Shown here: positions 24,969-37,171 of the stretch, piece after piece | Numbering within the stretch: position 1 is the first letter of the stretch | Layout: every line of letters begins with the position of its first letter | DNA from: Acanthaster planci | Taxonomy: Eukaryota; Echinodermata; Asteroidea; Valvatida; Acanthasteridae | Assembly (NCBI RefSeq): GCF_001949145.1 | Contig: NW_019091364.1 | Location: forward strand, 2,594,740 to 2,658,739 | DNA: 64,000 nt | Reading direction: 5' to 3' | Notes under the pieces: model-generated | What the model was told of the DNA's origin: nothing | Seen by the model: only the letters and a program-made list of their open reading frames with translations | Database searches by the model: none | Position numbers and translations under genes: made by a program

Positions 24969-27900
24969 CTAGTTCCAGTTGGAGCTTTGATCAAATGATG
25001 GCCCGCCTCTGGTTCGTGGGAAGGGCTCCCCTCCAAATTGGCTCCCTTGGCTCGCTCGCGGTCCCCCGTTGCCGGTCCTGCTTGCCCAGCCCCCACCTCT
25101 GTCCTCTGTTCTCTGTTGGTGGTAGCCCCGGAATTCCGATGTCGAACGCTCCTCACTCAGTGGGTGGGGCACGCTGTTGCTCGCTGACAGTCGAGAGTTG
25201 AGACTGGAGCTTCCCCCATAGCTGGGGCTGGTCGCACCTGGTTGCACGCTAGCGCCGTTGCCGTAAGAGTCGGGCAGGGGACCGGCGGGAGGTTCCGAGG
25301 GGTTTTCGGACAGTGTGGGCGTGACCTCATTGGATCCCCGACCTGTTATACCCAGCTCCGGAAGACCCTGCTGCTTCAGCATCTGCATCAATGCTGCTTT
25401 GACACCCGGTGTCACCAACGTGGTCTCCTCTTGCTGGGACTCCTGCTCCACTTCGGGGGAATCAGGTGGTGGGCCCAAGGGTGTCGGGGGCTTCCATCCC
25501 TCCCCCTCTCCCCTCTCCCCGACCCTGCCCATCTCAGGGTCTAACGGGGGGGTGCTTGGCCCTCTATGCTGGTACCTAGTATTGTAACTATCATGCGGTT
25601 CATAGTCATACTCACCGTAGGTTTTGTTAACAGGACTGTTATATGAGCTGCCTCTAGATACGGTTGGCCTGAATGGGCCACCATCTATCCCACCTTCTGC
25701 TACCGGATGGCCTACAGATGAGGCAGCACTCCCAGAGGTAGATGTTCCTGCTGAGCTGTTAGCCACAGAATTGGCCGGAGCCGTGGACTTGCCAAATAGG
25801 TTCGACACATATTCCGTCAACGTTGAGGGAATCTCCTGTGGCCTCTCTTTGCTCTTTGCGTCCAAACTGGCAGTGCTGCTGCCGGGATTCTCCTCTATGG
25901 TGCCAGCATTTCCCTTGGAAAGGGCCAGCAGGGCAGAGGTGGTGCTGGCCAGGGTTCTCCTCTTTAGCCTGCCTCCCGCTGCTGCTGCCGCCACCTTTGG
26001 TCTGGCTGGTGGCCGCCGCGGCGATGAGCAGCTGCATGTTCAGGTTCTCCAACAGCTTGATGGTGCTCTGGTCCACCTTGACGTTCAACGCCTCGGCCAG
26101 CTTGTCAACATCCAAGGTGGGCTGGGATTGCAGGAGGCTCATCAGCCCCGCCAGTTGCTTCTCGCTGGACTTCAATCCCCCACCACCGCCGCTGCCTCCG
26201 GCCACATCTTGCGGCTGCGGCTCTGGCTCCCCGCCGTCGCTGGGCACACTGCGGCCACCCTTGGATCCACCGGATCGGGGCGCTGACTCCCCCTCGCCGC
26301 TTATCCCTGGGATCTTCACATTCTCGTCGGACACGAGACCCAGGCCCATCTCTTTCCGCTTGGAGATGGAAGACTGGGATTGGGCAGCCTGTTGTTTCTC
26401 AAGACGGCGACGCCGCTTACTCCAAAGCTCATGGCAGTCTTGTCCGCACGGTAAACTGCAATTTAACAACATGGCAAACCACAGCAATTAATTACACTGT
26501 CTCAAAATGAATAACTCAACTTGTACACCATGTTTTTGTAAAATGACTCAGAACCAATTCATCAAGTGGATCCTGCTTCACATTGGGATTGGGTCTGGAT
26601 TGGGTCTCGTCTGAGTAACATGGACTAGATTGCGTCAACACTTCTTCACACATAAAAAAAATCACACGAAATATCCACTGCGGTTGAAGAGTGATATGGC
26701 TCTATTCCCATCGGATTTGACCACGTTCTCAAAATTTGAACTCTTGAAATGCACATCGCATGTCCAGGCTCTTGGAATTTCCTGGCGTGGATGTTGTTGC
26801 CTTCTCCTGGCCGGCCATAAAATGTCTCCATCCTTGCTTATTTCCGCGGATTTTTAACTTGAGAATCGGTCTTGTCAAGGATTGCATCCGAATCGGACCC
26901 TCTTTAGACAATTCATAAGTTGCATATGTCCCACTAATACACATATGAATATGGATTTTTCATGGGCGGCCAATAATGATCAGGTGGTTGCCGGATGCTG
27001 TTTACACATACACAAGGTCTGTGCACTTCCGTGCATACCCTGTATACACGTGAACATACATGTACATTCGCAGCTGTTTTTCTAGCATTATGTACACTCG
27101 CAACCATTGAACTACGATTTTTGGGGGAAGCGTGTCATAATCGTCAAAACCCGTATTTCGTGGGGGAGAAAACTTCAAAAATTTCCCGCAGGAAATATGG
27201 GTAAATCGTACTATGTGCAGTTGGCAGGTCTGATTGTGGACTATGCCGCTGAAGTTGAAGGGAAACAGTTTTAAGTGGTGATGCATCTAAAAATGAGTGC
27301 AAGGAACACAACCGAAGTCATGGAGAGTCACAAAGGATTGCTGCCACTCACTTTGGAGGGGTTATCTTGCTGGGGTCGACTGTCTTCAGCCAGCTACAGT
27401 TCAGGGCGTCCATAGCTGAAATACGTTTCTCGGGGTCAAGGGTCAACATTTTATCCAGGAGGTCTAGTGCTGGCTTGGGCAACCTGTTGTCATTGAAACG
27501 GATCGTTACCATGACAAGTAACTGCAATAAAAGTCTAATTTCCCATTTCATCAAATCATTAATAATTATAAAAGTACAAAAAATTCCACTCACATGGAAG
27601 CAACCGAAATTTAATCCGTATCTTCCAAAATCGTCACAAACAAGTTCTACTTTACGAAATATCATTTACATGTATGCTTACCTTGTTGCTGACAAGCTGA
27701 CATGAAAATTGATTAAGAAATGGAATTAAATCCTTTAATCTTTTGTTCACTGACTGAAATCCGCAGTATTTGTTACTGGTAAAAGCAAACACTTGAGATC
27801 GAGGTTTTCGTCCGGAGGACAAAATCACACAAACTGCATTTAGTCAGGATGATCACAAACAAGCATAATTCTGTGATGAGAAGGCTTGACAGATTGGCTC

Positions 27901-30900
27901 CTGAATTTTTAAGAGAGAGAGAAAAAAAATCTTATCTGAGCGTGGATTTTGGGCCAAGAAGCACTCACAGAGCAAACTCATCCCGCAGCTTCCGGTTGTA
28001 GTTCTTCTTGGGCTTGATGGTGTGGAAGAGCGGCAGCCGGATCACCTCTGGCCAGACGGCTGGCGCTGGCGTGCCGCAGATCCGGCTGATCAGCTCCAGC
28101 TGGGCGATCTCCTGGTTGGCCTGGAAGATGGGCTTGCGGGTGAAGAGCTCGCCCAGGATGCAGCCACAGCTCCAGACGTCCACGGCGGGGCCGTAGCGCT
28201 CCTCGCCCAGCAGCAGCTCGGGCGGCCGGTACCACAGTGTGATGACCTTGTTGGTGTAGGGCCGGGACTTGTCATCGGCGTGGTAGAGCCGCGCAAGACC
28301 AAAGTCGGCCAGTTTGATCTGCCCCTGCGGTTGAAAACTAAAGGTTAATGCTGGACGTCCCAGATGTTAATGCTGCATGCCCTAGATCCTTCAAAAATTT
28401 CAATGAAATTTGGAATGGTTTGGAGAATAGAGGAGGGTAGAACTTTATCACTATTACTCTACAAGGATCTTGGAACTTCTGTTAGGCTCAAGGACACAGA
28501 ACGTGCCTTTGATTGCTGCAAAGTGGATGAATTTGGAGGATTAACCCTAACCCTCCTCAATCCTTCACCTGTTGGAGGACTGAGGAGTGTTAGGGTTAAG
28601 AAAGGTTCTTTGCAAGAATGTCTATGAAGTAAGAAGGTGGGCTTGGTTCTTGCCCTCTGCATGCAATCATTGTTGTCAGTGAACTGAACAAGCCAAAGTC
28701 CTCTGAAGACTTTCTGCATGGCATGTCTGGGGGGGGGTATAAATTGGTATGTCCTTCTTTGGGGACAAATCAAATGCTAACAACTGATTTTGGCAAAAGC
28801 TGCTTAGTGAATTAACTCTGAATTTCTGATAAGAAATTTCTTACTTTAATACCAAATGGTCTACGGTCTTCTCTTGACAAACAAACCACACATCTTCAAA
28901 TCACTGTGTGAACTGATCGGGGCCTTACTTTGTTATTCAGCAAAATGTTGGAGCACTTTATATCCCTGTGTAAGAAGTTCCGACTGTGACAGTAACTCAA
29001 CCCGTCCAACAGCTGTTTCATGAAGCTACGGATGTGCTCCTCCGTGAAGCTGACCAGGCCCGACTCCAATAGGCCCATCAGGTCATGGTCCATGTACTCA
29101 AACACCAAGTAGAAGGCACCTGCATTCAAGGTCAGAGGTCACACAAGGGTGGAAGGTCAACGGCAGAAGTTCATAATACAGTTCTTAGAAAAACCAGATT
29201 CCTCGTCATTATCCTTGTATTCCGGCACCAATTAGATGACACCCATGTTAAGTTCAGTGGCAAAACTAGGGTCATCTGGTATATGGGTGGAAAATCAACA
29301 GATCCTGGGGTAGAGGTTCCAAAATCCTTGAGATTGAAAAAAAAAAACCCTGATTCCAGATCATGCGCAATGAACCTAATTGCCAAGTTTGAGGCATGTG
29401 CACAAAGGTCAAAGGTCACACTTTGCACAAGGGTACAATGTAAAACAAAGAAATTAACATAATCTGTAAAACTGATGAAATCTTACTCCTTTTCATGATC
29501 TTTACAAACAAACACTACTATGCACTACATTCACAAGGCATCTGTGTGAAGGTCAAAGTTAACAGGTCAACTGTATCTGTGAAACTGTCATGCTCCAGGT
29601 GCATTTATTGACAGGGTTGGCGAAGCGTGGGTAAGTCACCCACACAAAGGTCAGAGTGCATGGTGTTTTAACCCCAAACAGGTGGCCTTGTTTTTAACAT
29701 AGACCTGTACTGAGACATGTAACATGCAGGCCTTGCACTAAATTTTGTTCCTGGCTAGCCCACTGGGCTAGTTCAATGGATATTTTACTAGCCCGTTTAG
29801 AGTTTTACTAGCCCGTATATAAATGATAAAAACCCAAAATTTGTTATCAGATTTCCAATACAGAATTTGACATTTCGGAAAATAAAAGGCTGATGGTGTA
29901 AATAAAGAGGCATGTATGTTACTTAAAAGTTGCTTGAGTCACCCGTCACGGAGCCGGGATCAAAATCATCTCTTTGCTCCGTCTTTCCTCTCATTTGGAT
30001 TTCTTACGTTTGGCAAAAATTCCCACTTTTTGCTTACTTTCTGACCTCTGCACGTGCGCGGTGAATGAGAGAAAACTTTTTCCAATCAGACGAGGGTGCT
30101 GTTTGCAAGCGGCTTTATGTATACTTGGTATCAAACGCTTTCCATGACTCCTGCAATGCCTAGTATAGCTAGTTGTGGTCAGTTAAGGTCAGAAAAATTG
30201 ATAAGGCCCCCCCTAAAATACTTCTGGTTTCGGTTTCCCGACCGACCCTAATTTTTCGGAGCGACCCTAAAATTTTTTAAGTTAGAAAAACCAATTTACA
30301 AAATAAAAAATATATTAAAAATTAATGTCTTTTCAGTCTTCACCAAACACGTTTCAACAACCCTTTCTCATGTTAAAACGCTTGTTTTTATATGTTTTCT
30401 TACTTACATTTGCAATTTTTGAAAAGAAACTTCCGTCATTTTCACGAGTTCCACTCGGGTTTCGCTGCCGCGGTGGTGAAAACAAATGCGCAAAGCTCAA
30501 TGCATGAAAGTAAAGCTGCACTGGTTCCCACCACGCTGCGCCCATGCAAAAGAACACGTGATGGAATGTGCTAACCAGTCTTCACGTCCCAGTCACGAGT
30601 TGATTAAAACTACATCGGTGTCGTACACACATGAACCTATACAGCTGCAGGTTGAAAAAACATTGATGTTGCAAGAGGATTTCTTCAAGTTCATTCACAG
30701 AACTTGGTCTCTTGTTTATGTATTTATTTTCTATGCTCACGAGTTCCTGCCACAGCTCCTAATTTATCGCCCGCTGGTCTGGATGCATCAGGCACACGTA
30801 CTACGCGATATACGGACATTGCTGGCCAGTTTGCCGTCGTGATTACCTGACTAGCATTATGTGATTTGTCCGTAATTCTTGTGATTTGTCGACTGCAGAA

Positions 30901-33900
30901 ATTGTTACATATATCAAGACATGTTTTTATCACTGTTTGAGACAATTTTTGAAAGCTTTCATCCCCATTCAGGCCATTACATCAGCACAAAAAAATGACA
31001 AAATTCCGACCTACCGATACTATTTTTGAGAGGCATGTAATCGGAAGAAGTGGCCTAAACAGTGAACGAGAATAGTGTACACGTGCGGTATTGCACCGAA
31101 CCATGTGCTATGTTATACAGGAACTACAACCCACCAGTCCTACTCTGTTCGTGGCGTTCACAGTCGCTTATCGCCCTGTCCTGTGAGCATCGCGTTCCAA
31201 AAACACAAGTAAAAACACATCCACAACAACCCAGTTTTTGCAATTTTGTATTTATCATCACGAAAAGCATTATATATTTTGATCTCTGTTTTAACAGGTA
31301 AGCTTATTCTGAATTTTTCACTAGCCCACCGGGCACCAAGGAACCAAGTTTAGGAAGCCCGGAGCATTTTTCGCTAGAATTTGTAAGCCAGGCTAGTACT
31401 ATTTCGAGGCCTGCATGTACCAATGGCACTCAATCAATATAGGTATTTACTGTGCACGGTTACACTTGAGTGGGACGTTGACAAGTGTAAGCTAGGTCCA
31501 AATCTACTGGCTATGGCTGGGAGTCACAAACGCATCAATGGGTTGTGGCTGAAGCTGTTCAGCAGCAGCTTCCAAGAGGGCACATGTTATTTCTACATGC
31601 AGCCGCAACACGTGGCTTCTTTTTTGTCAGATGGCGCCTACCTTTGTCTTTCCTAAAATCCAGGGCATCCTGTTTGTCCGTGACGATCTCCCTGAGATTG
31701 ACGACGCTGGGGTGGTTCAGCTGTCGCAAGATTTTAATCTCCCGAACTGCCGTGATGGGGAAGCCCTCTTTTTCGTTGTCAGTGCGCACCTTCTTGAGTG
31801 CCACAAGTTCCCCTGGAGCCATGGATTAGAAAAAAAGGTACTGTCAATGGGAACAACTGTAATGAAGTCTCTGAGCAGTTTCAGAAGTCGTTAAGTGTCA
31901 AGAGTTAGTTGATCCTAATTTCTCCTGGCTGAAGTCACCCTCCCACCCCCCCAAAAAAAACACCTTTATCTGTTGTTCAGTTATTGGGCTCTGCAGTTTT
32001 GAATCCTGAATGTATGGAATAGGATGCCAAAAGTTTAGGAAAAAGTAAATTTGTACTTGCCTGTTTGTTTGTCCTTGGCTTTGTAGACCTGCCCATATGT
32101 GCCCTCGCCAACCTGATCCACTATATCAAAGACATCCACACAGCGCTTGCCCCAGTTCAGCCCACTGGCCATCTGCTCCACCCTCCTCCGCTTGATCCTC
32201 TCCCTCTCCCGGCTGGTGGGTTTGACCTCCCTGGCCACCTTGGGATGGGCGACGACCGGTGTCGGCCGCGGGGAAGTGGCCACCACTGCAGCCGACTTGG
32301 GCGCTGCTGGCGGCAGCGGGAGATCCTTGATGGATGGACGCGGCTTCTCCTCCTTGACTGGGGCTGGTGGGGTGCTGCTGATCTTCTCGTCGATCATGGG
32401 CGGGAGAGGCAGAGGAGGGAGGGTAGTGACCTGAGGCAGTGGCTTGGCGGTGGCGGAGGCTGGGGAAGGCAGCGGGGGAACTTCTTTCTTAGCCTCCGGC
32501 TTGACCTCCTTCCGGATCAGGAGGTTCTGGAAGGGCTGATTGCGGCTGCCCCCAGGAACCTCCACAACCGTCCGTTGGGGAGACTCCTCTGCCTTGACCC
32601 GGCTGAGGGCCGCCTCGTTCTTGATGGTGACCTTGATGGGGCTGGCTGCGTAGGGCTTGGTGGAGGGCTGCGAGGAGGGTGATGGGGTGGCAGGTGATTG
32701 GACTTCCTGTGACAGGACCTTCCTGGAGGTTGACCCTTTGCTCGCCGGTGGGTTACTAGCCACCTTGCTCTCTGCCAGCCGTTTGGTGTTCTTCTTGAGC
32801 TCAGAGCCCAAGCCCATTTTAAACTTGGCTGTGGAAAAATCAAAGCTACGGCTGCGACTGCGGCGCCGCTGGAAGCTGCGGGAACTGGATCGGGATCGGG
32901 AACGGTATGGACTTCTGCTTCGGCTCCTGGATCGCCGTGACCGCTTCCTACTAAAAGAAGTGTTAGCAGGATACAGATATACATATACATGTACACGCAA
33001 CATCAAATATACAGTACAATTGCTGCTTTCTGATATCGTTTCTCGCCAAATTATCTCAGAGAAAGAGCATAAATTAAACAATACCACCAACACTTTCATC
33101 AACAATCATGTCAAATCAAAACCTGCCATGAGACTTATGATCAATGACAAATAGTTCATGCAGATGTACATTACATAATCCCTCATCTATGCACTGAGAG
33201 AAATAATCCGGTCTTTTGAAATCAATAACAGTTCCATTGTATACATTCACTACCACACAAATGCTTGATGTTTTCATCAAACTTTAGGTAACGAAACTGT
33301 AACTTATCAATACAGTACCAGCTGTCATTCCTTGGAGCAAGCATACACTACTGTTGTTACGCCTGGGGAGAGATCAGCCTGAAGCCTCCAGAGATGAAAT
33401 ACCGCAGACACAGGTGGTTTAGAGACCTTGATCCAGGATTATAAACCCTGAAACTTACCTATAACTAGGACTTCTACTGGAGGATCTAGATGACCTACGT
33501 CGCCTGGAAGGGGTTGGACTAGGACTACGCCGTGACCGTTGGCTCTTTTCGGAGCGTCTCTTCCGAGCAGGGCTCGGGGATTTGTGCCTTGGAGAACGCG
33601 ACCGCCTCCTCTCCACCATACGGACTGGTTCTGGTGAGGCCCTGTAGGCCCTGGGTGGGTTCGTGGGTGACTGGTGCCTATAGGCCTTGGGGGGCTCTGC
33701 TGGGATGTAGGGCTGCCTGGAAGCCCTGCCGCTGGAGCGCCCATGCACCAGCGGCGAGTTGCGCTCTTCCTGCCTGTTCCTGTACTCCTTCAGCGCCGTG
33801 GCCGGCGAGACGGCACGGTGGACGGCAGGGGCTTTCGTCTCCGAGACAAACTGGACAGGCGGGGAAGGGCTAAGGTATTCCTCCTCGTCGCTGCTGATGT

Positions 33901-34081
33901 CATCGTAGCCGACCAAGGATTTCACAGGGGGCACCTGCTCCCGCCGATCGCGGTCCCGCTCTCGGTCGCGCTTGTGTTTGTGCCGGGAGGATTTCTTGTG
34001 CTTCCGGGCCCGGTTGGGGTTTGCAGGGCTGTCGTCGCGATAGCCCCGTCCACTGCTGCCAGACTGTCTTGGCCCTGGCAT
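24969..34081 (-). CDS. CDK12: CDK12/13 orthologue (PITAIRE-type kinase), one frameshift in last exon
   Basis: Coding exons: 34081-33459, 32950-32061, 31812-31642, 29119-28929, 28324-27969, 27483-27352, 26455-24969 (TAG). About 1283 residues against about 1500 in human CDK12 and CDK13. The N-terminus has a Lys/Arg-rich start, the block [13 protein letters not shown], and RS repeats (about 160-230). A proline-rich stretch follows (PPLPLPPM). Kinase domain: [13 protein letters not shown] 489-501, beta-3 LKK 510-512, cyclin helix PITAVRE 523-529, HRD 612-614, DFG 632-634, T-loop [14 protein letters not shown] with Thr649. [13 protein letters not shown] follows the kinase, as in the family. The protein pairs with cyclin K and phosphorylates the RNA polymerase II tail. 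Invertebrates usually carry one gene for vertebrate CDK12 and CDK13; the symbol is given on that basis. Oddities: a GC donor at 32060 and a +1 frame change near 25960-26005. A 5' UTR splice acceptor lies near 34146. Confidence 0.95.
28542..28600. repeat. 59-bp palindromic element with TTAGGG-type ends, copy A
   Basis: Begins TTAACCCTAA and ends TTAGGGTTAA, with inner arms CCTCCTCA and TGAGGAG around a short spacer. It lies in the intron between CDK12/13 exons 4 and 5. Its reverse complement matches the element at 53353-53411 over the full 59 bp with roughly seven mismatches. Confidence 0.75.
29722..31418. mobile_element. candidate 1.7-kb inserted element in CDK12/13 intron 3
   Basis: Ends are inverted: ACATGCAGGCCT at 29722 and AGGCCTGCATGT ending at 31418. 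Just inside, both ends carry repeated CTAGCCC words (CTAGCCCACTGGGCTAG on the left, CACTAGCCCACCGGGC on the right). The inside includes repeated GACCCTAA/TTTTCGGAGCGACCC wording. No transposase or reverse transcriptase is recognisable. Target duplications are not clear, so the exact ends are uncertain. Confidence 0.45.
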
Positions 34082-35376
34082 TGTTCACTACAGCATGTGC
34101 ATACAGAACAGCAAAGATGTCTCCAAATGCTTCACACACTACACCTAGAAAAAACCAAATGGTAAAACCACATTAATAAGGAGAAGTATTAATGAGATGT
34201 CCTCTCACGACACAATGAACTGGATTTGCAGATTCTTACACTGCATACTAAGTTATTCTGTGACCACTCTGTGATCTCCTTTACGACAATCTCACATGGA
34301 AGGTATTGTTTAGCCCCTAAATGTATCCATGTATTCTTAATGTTTCATATGGGCTTAAGAGAAATTATTTACAGAACATAACAGCATCGACAAGCTAGTT
34401 GCCCAGCACTATCAATTTGCAACTGGCAGTTAATTTCAAGCATTTGGGAAAATTTGAACATCTACACAGCCTATGGTGACTGAATTGCGGGCTTGGGAAC
34501 AGAAGGTTGAAATATGCACACTCCACACTGTCTGCTGCAAATGCCAGATCAGTTTGTAACAGGAATACAGGTCGAACAGGTTGTGGGTTAGACCGTGGGT
34601 TGTTTTCAGTCATGCATAAATTCATGCCCGTGTTATATTGGTGAAATCCTCCATACGGGTACTGCTCCAGCATAGCATCGACTGTAATGAGAGGAATTGC
34701 CGGAGGATTTTGAAGGATTGAGGCAGTGGGCACCCCTCCACAGAACATATTCCAGAAATATTGGAGGATTGATGCAGTACCCAATTTTTCTCCTGGGGGC
34801 AGTTGGAGGCTTTTGAAGGATTGGATTAAGGGTGTATCCTCTGAAAAGGGCCTCGGCGGTTAGGGCTAAGAAACGTAGCCTGTACAAAACAATCAAACAT
34901 TTAATGAGTAAGAAACCGCATTTCTTTGTAAGTGTTCTCATTTATGGGGAATCCAGAAAGCAACAAATGCTAGTTGGATTTGATGGGATAAATAGCTCAA
35001 CCTATGTCCAGCTGTGGGTTGTGTTTGTGAGCGATACCTCATTTCTATGATGTACACTCGCTCAGGGGTGCGTGCAGGCTTCTGCACCTGGGGCATGGAG
35101 CGCGCACGACCAATTTTCATTTAAATTTAAGGTCTTCATGTTGGCTCTGGGTAACCAGTTGACAAGGGCTTCCCTCTTTTTTGTATAAAATGAGGTGAGG
35201 AATGTTCTTGTGTATGGAAGGAATATGATTGTTTGACCTTGATTATCACAAATCTGCCAAAATCCCAGATTGGGTTTGCAGTGTGAGTATCTTGAGTCAG
35301 GCCAGTCGCTATCACTCGTATTTTACACAAGGCTTGACAAATTAAAGGAACCATGTACATGTAAAAGGATTTTAAT

Positions 35377-35606
35377 CAGCGTTGCATTAAGTCCATCGTA
35401 AGTCCTTTCACAAGTCCCTTCAGAGGTCCAGTCACAAGTCCCTTCACAAGTATAGCCACAAGTAACAGGATGAACAATGACAACAGAATGCTTTTGTAAC
35501 AGCTCACTTGAAGTTGAATAGCTTGTGAATTGGCTTAAGACTGAATGACTTGTGATGGACTTACAGGGACTTGCAGGGAGTTGTGATGGACTCAAATACA
35601 ACACTG
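35377..35606. repeat. 230-bp MITE-like element, copy 1
   Basis: Ends CAGCGTTGCATTAAGTCCATC and GATGGACTCAAATACAACACTG are inverted partners. The interior repeats AAGTCCCTTCAC-type words on the left and their reverse complement on the right. A partial homologue lies at 45362-45482. Confidence 0.6.
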
Positions 35607-35889
35607 ATTTTTACAACTTGAATGCATGTAGCAAAGTCTTATTCACATGTTATAATGACTTTCCACCTTGTTTGTAGCAGTATACGAGGGAGATGTTTCA
35701 TGCTGATGAAGATTTCCATATTCATGGGCCAAAGCGTTATGTCAGTCAAGGCAGAATAGGAGTGTATCCATGGCTTTGTGTACAACATATGCGTGTTACC
35801 CTTTTTTTATATTTTCCTGGAGTGGGTACCACCTCATACTTGATTTTTCATGCGGAACAACCTGTTTGGACAATGATCCCCAAGCTGGA

Positions 35890-36060
35890 CCACGAGAGGG
35901 CACAATATACCCAGCAATGAGAGGCTCCTTCGGTTGGAATTTCACGTCGCTGGTTCACAAACGACTATGAAGTGCACGCGTTATGGGCAGTCGCAACAAG
36001 CAAAATAAACATTCCTGACCTGCACGGCTCTTTTCAAGTGATGAGGGGGGGTGCTTGTGC
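35890..36060. repeat. dispersed repeat, copy 1
   Basis: Shares GCTGGTTCACAAA(A/C)GACTATGAA, CTCTTTTCAA and GAGGGGG(T)GCTT, in the same order and orientation, with 48480-48640. Family unknown. Confidence 0.55.
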
Positions 36061-37137
36061 TTTTGGCGGAGAGCAGTGACCAATATTCTTCAAAACATTG
36101 TTGGGCAATGTTGAAGGATGGATTTGGTAGCATCCATGTGCTCTTTTAACAAGGAAAGCCTTACACATCAAAATGGCGTCCTGGTGCGTACACGCACACA
36201 ATACGTTGATAAGAGTGTTTCTTTATTAGTTGAAAATCTACCACTTTTATTCACTTCCACTGAAAACAGGTACTTTGATCTTGTTTGTTGCAGCCCACAA
36301 TATTATGCATGTGTTCAAATATATGCAAAGCTTTCAACCTAAAAATGCCGAGTCATGCAGCTAGTAGTTATAGAGTTACATACATGTACAGGTTCATGTT
36401 ACGTGTGTACTTGTAAGTAAGGCAGCACCCAAATTGAACACTCTTACATGTATTTGTGGCTTCAGCTGTGACTTGCCAGTGTACCAACGGCAAAAGCCAG
36501 AGCCGATCCTGGTGCATCTGGAAGGATGTCGGTGTCAAATCACAACGCCTACTTGACTCTGGGTTTAAGTTGCTTGAAAGAGCAAGAGGAAGGTCTATGG
36601 TGGAACTGTACATGACCGTCCAAAGTGCTCAATTCATTTTCTTAATATTATATGTACTGACATAAAGCTGGACAACTATACAAGTCCGCTGTAGCTCTTC
36701 TTTTCCCAAGGGGGGCATGTTTTCAGGCTGAGCTGCATGCCATGGGATGAGGGGGTCTCTGGCATGCTCCCGGCCAAAAGTTTAACATTTCTCCTGCATT
36801 CTGTGGCATTCTGTGTCACACTGTCTTTGATGCATACATGCACATGTGTATTTTGTTTTGTAACAGATTTGGCGCGTTCTAAATTCTCATTATTATTACT
36901 TTGAGAGAAAAAAAGGACTCGTTGAGGATCAGATATTTCCAGCTCACTGTTTACCATTTAATGTCACTAGCAACTGAACACGGTGGTGTATTCCCCATCC
37001 CAAAATGTTTAGTATACTGTAGGGGCTACATGTATAATGATCCCAACAAGCCAAACTCCAACACCATGGTTTGTTGGAATCTGTGGGGATGAGTACTGCA
37101 TGAGTGTACTGGCTGTGTTTTATGTGGAAGTATGCAC

Positions 37138-37140
<3 letters not shown>

Positions 37141-37169
<29 letters not shown>
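37141..37169. repeat. AG microsatellite
   Basis: Fourteen perfect AG units in intergenic DNA. Confidence 0.95.

Positions 37170-37171
<2 letters not shown>

Noticed and set aside
24969-25994. Separate 341-codon minus-strand gene
   Set aside because: It is the C-terminal part of CDK12/13 in a shifted frame; the upstream frame and family order fit one exon with an indel.
25624-26491. Two plus-strand open frames of about 220 codons
   Set aside because: They are antisense to the CDK12/13 last exon and arise from its GC-rich codons.
32065-32682. 205-codon plus-strand open frame
   Set aside because: Antisense shadow of the proline-rich CDK12/13 exon 2.
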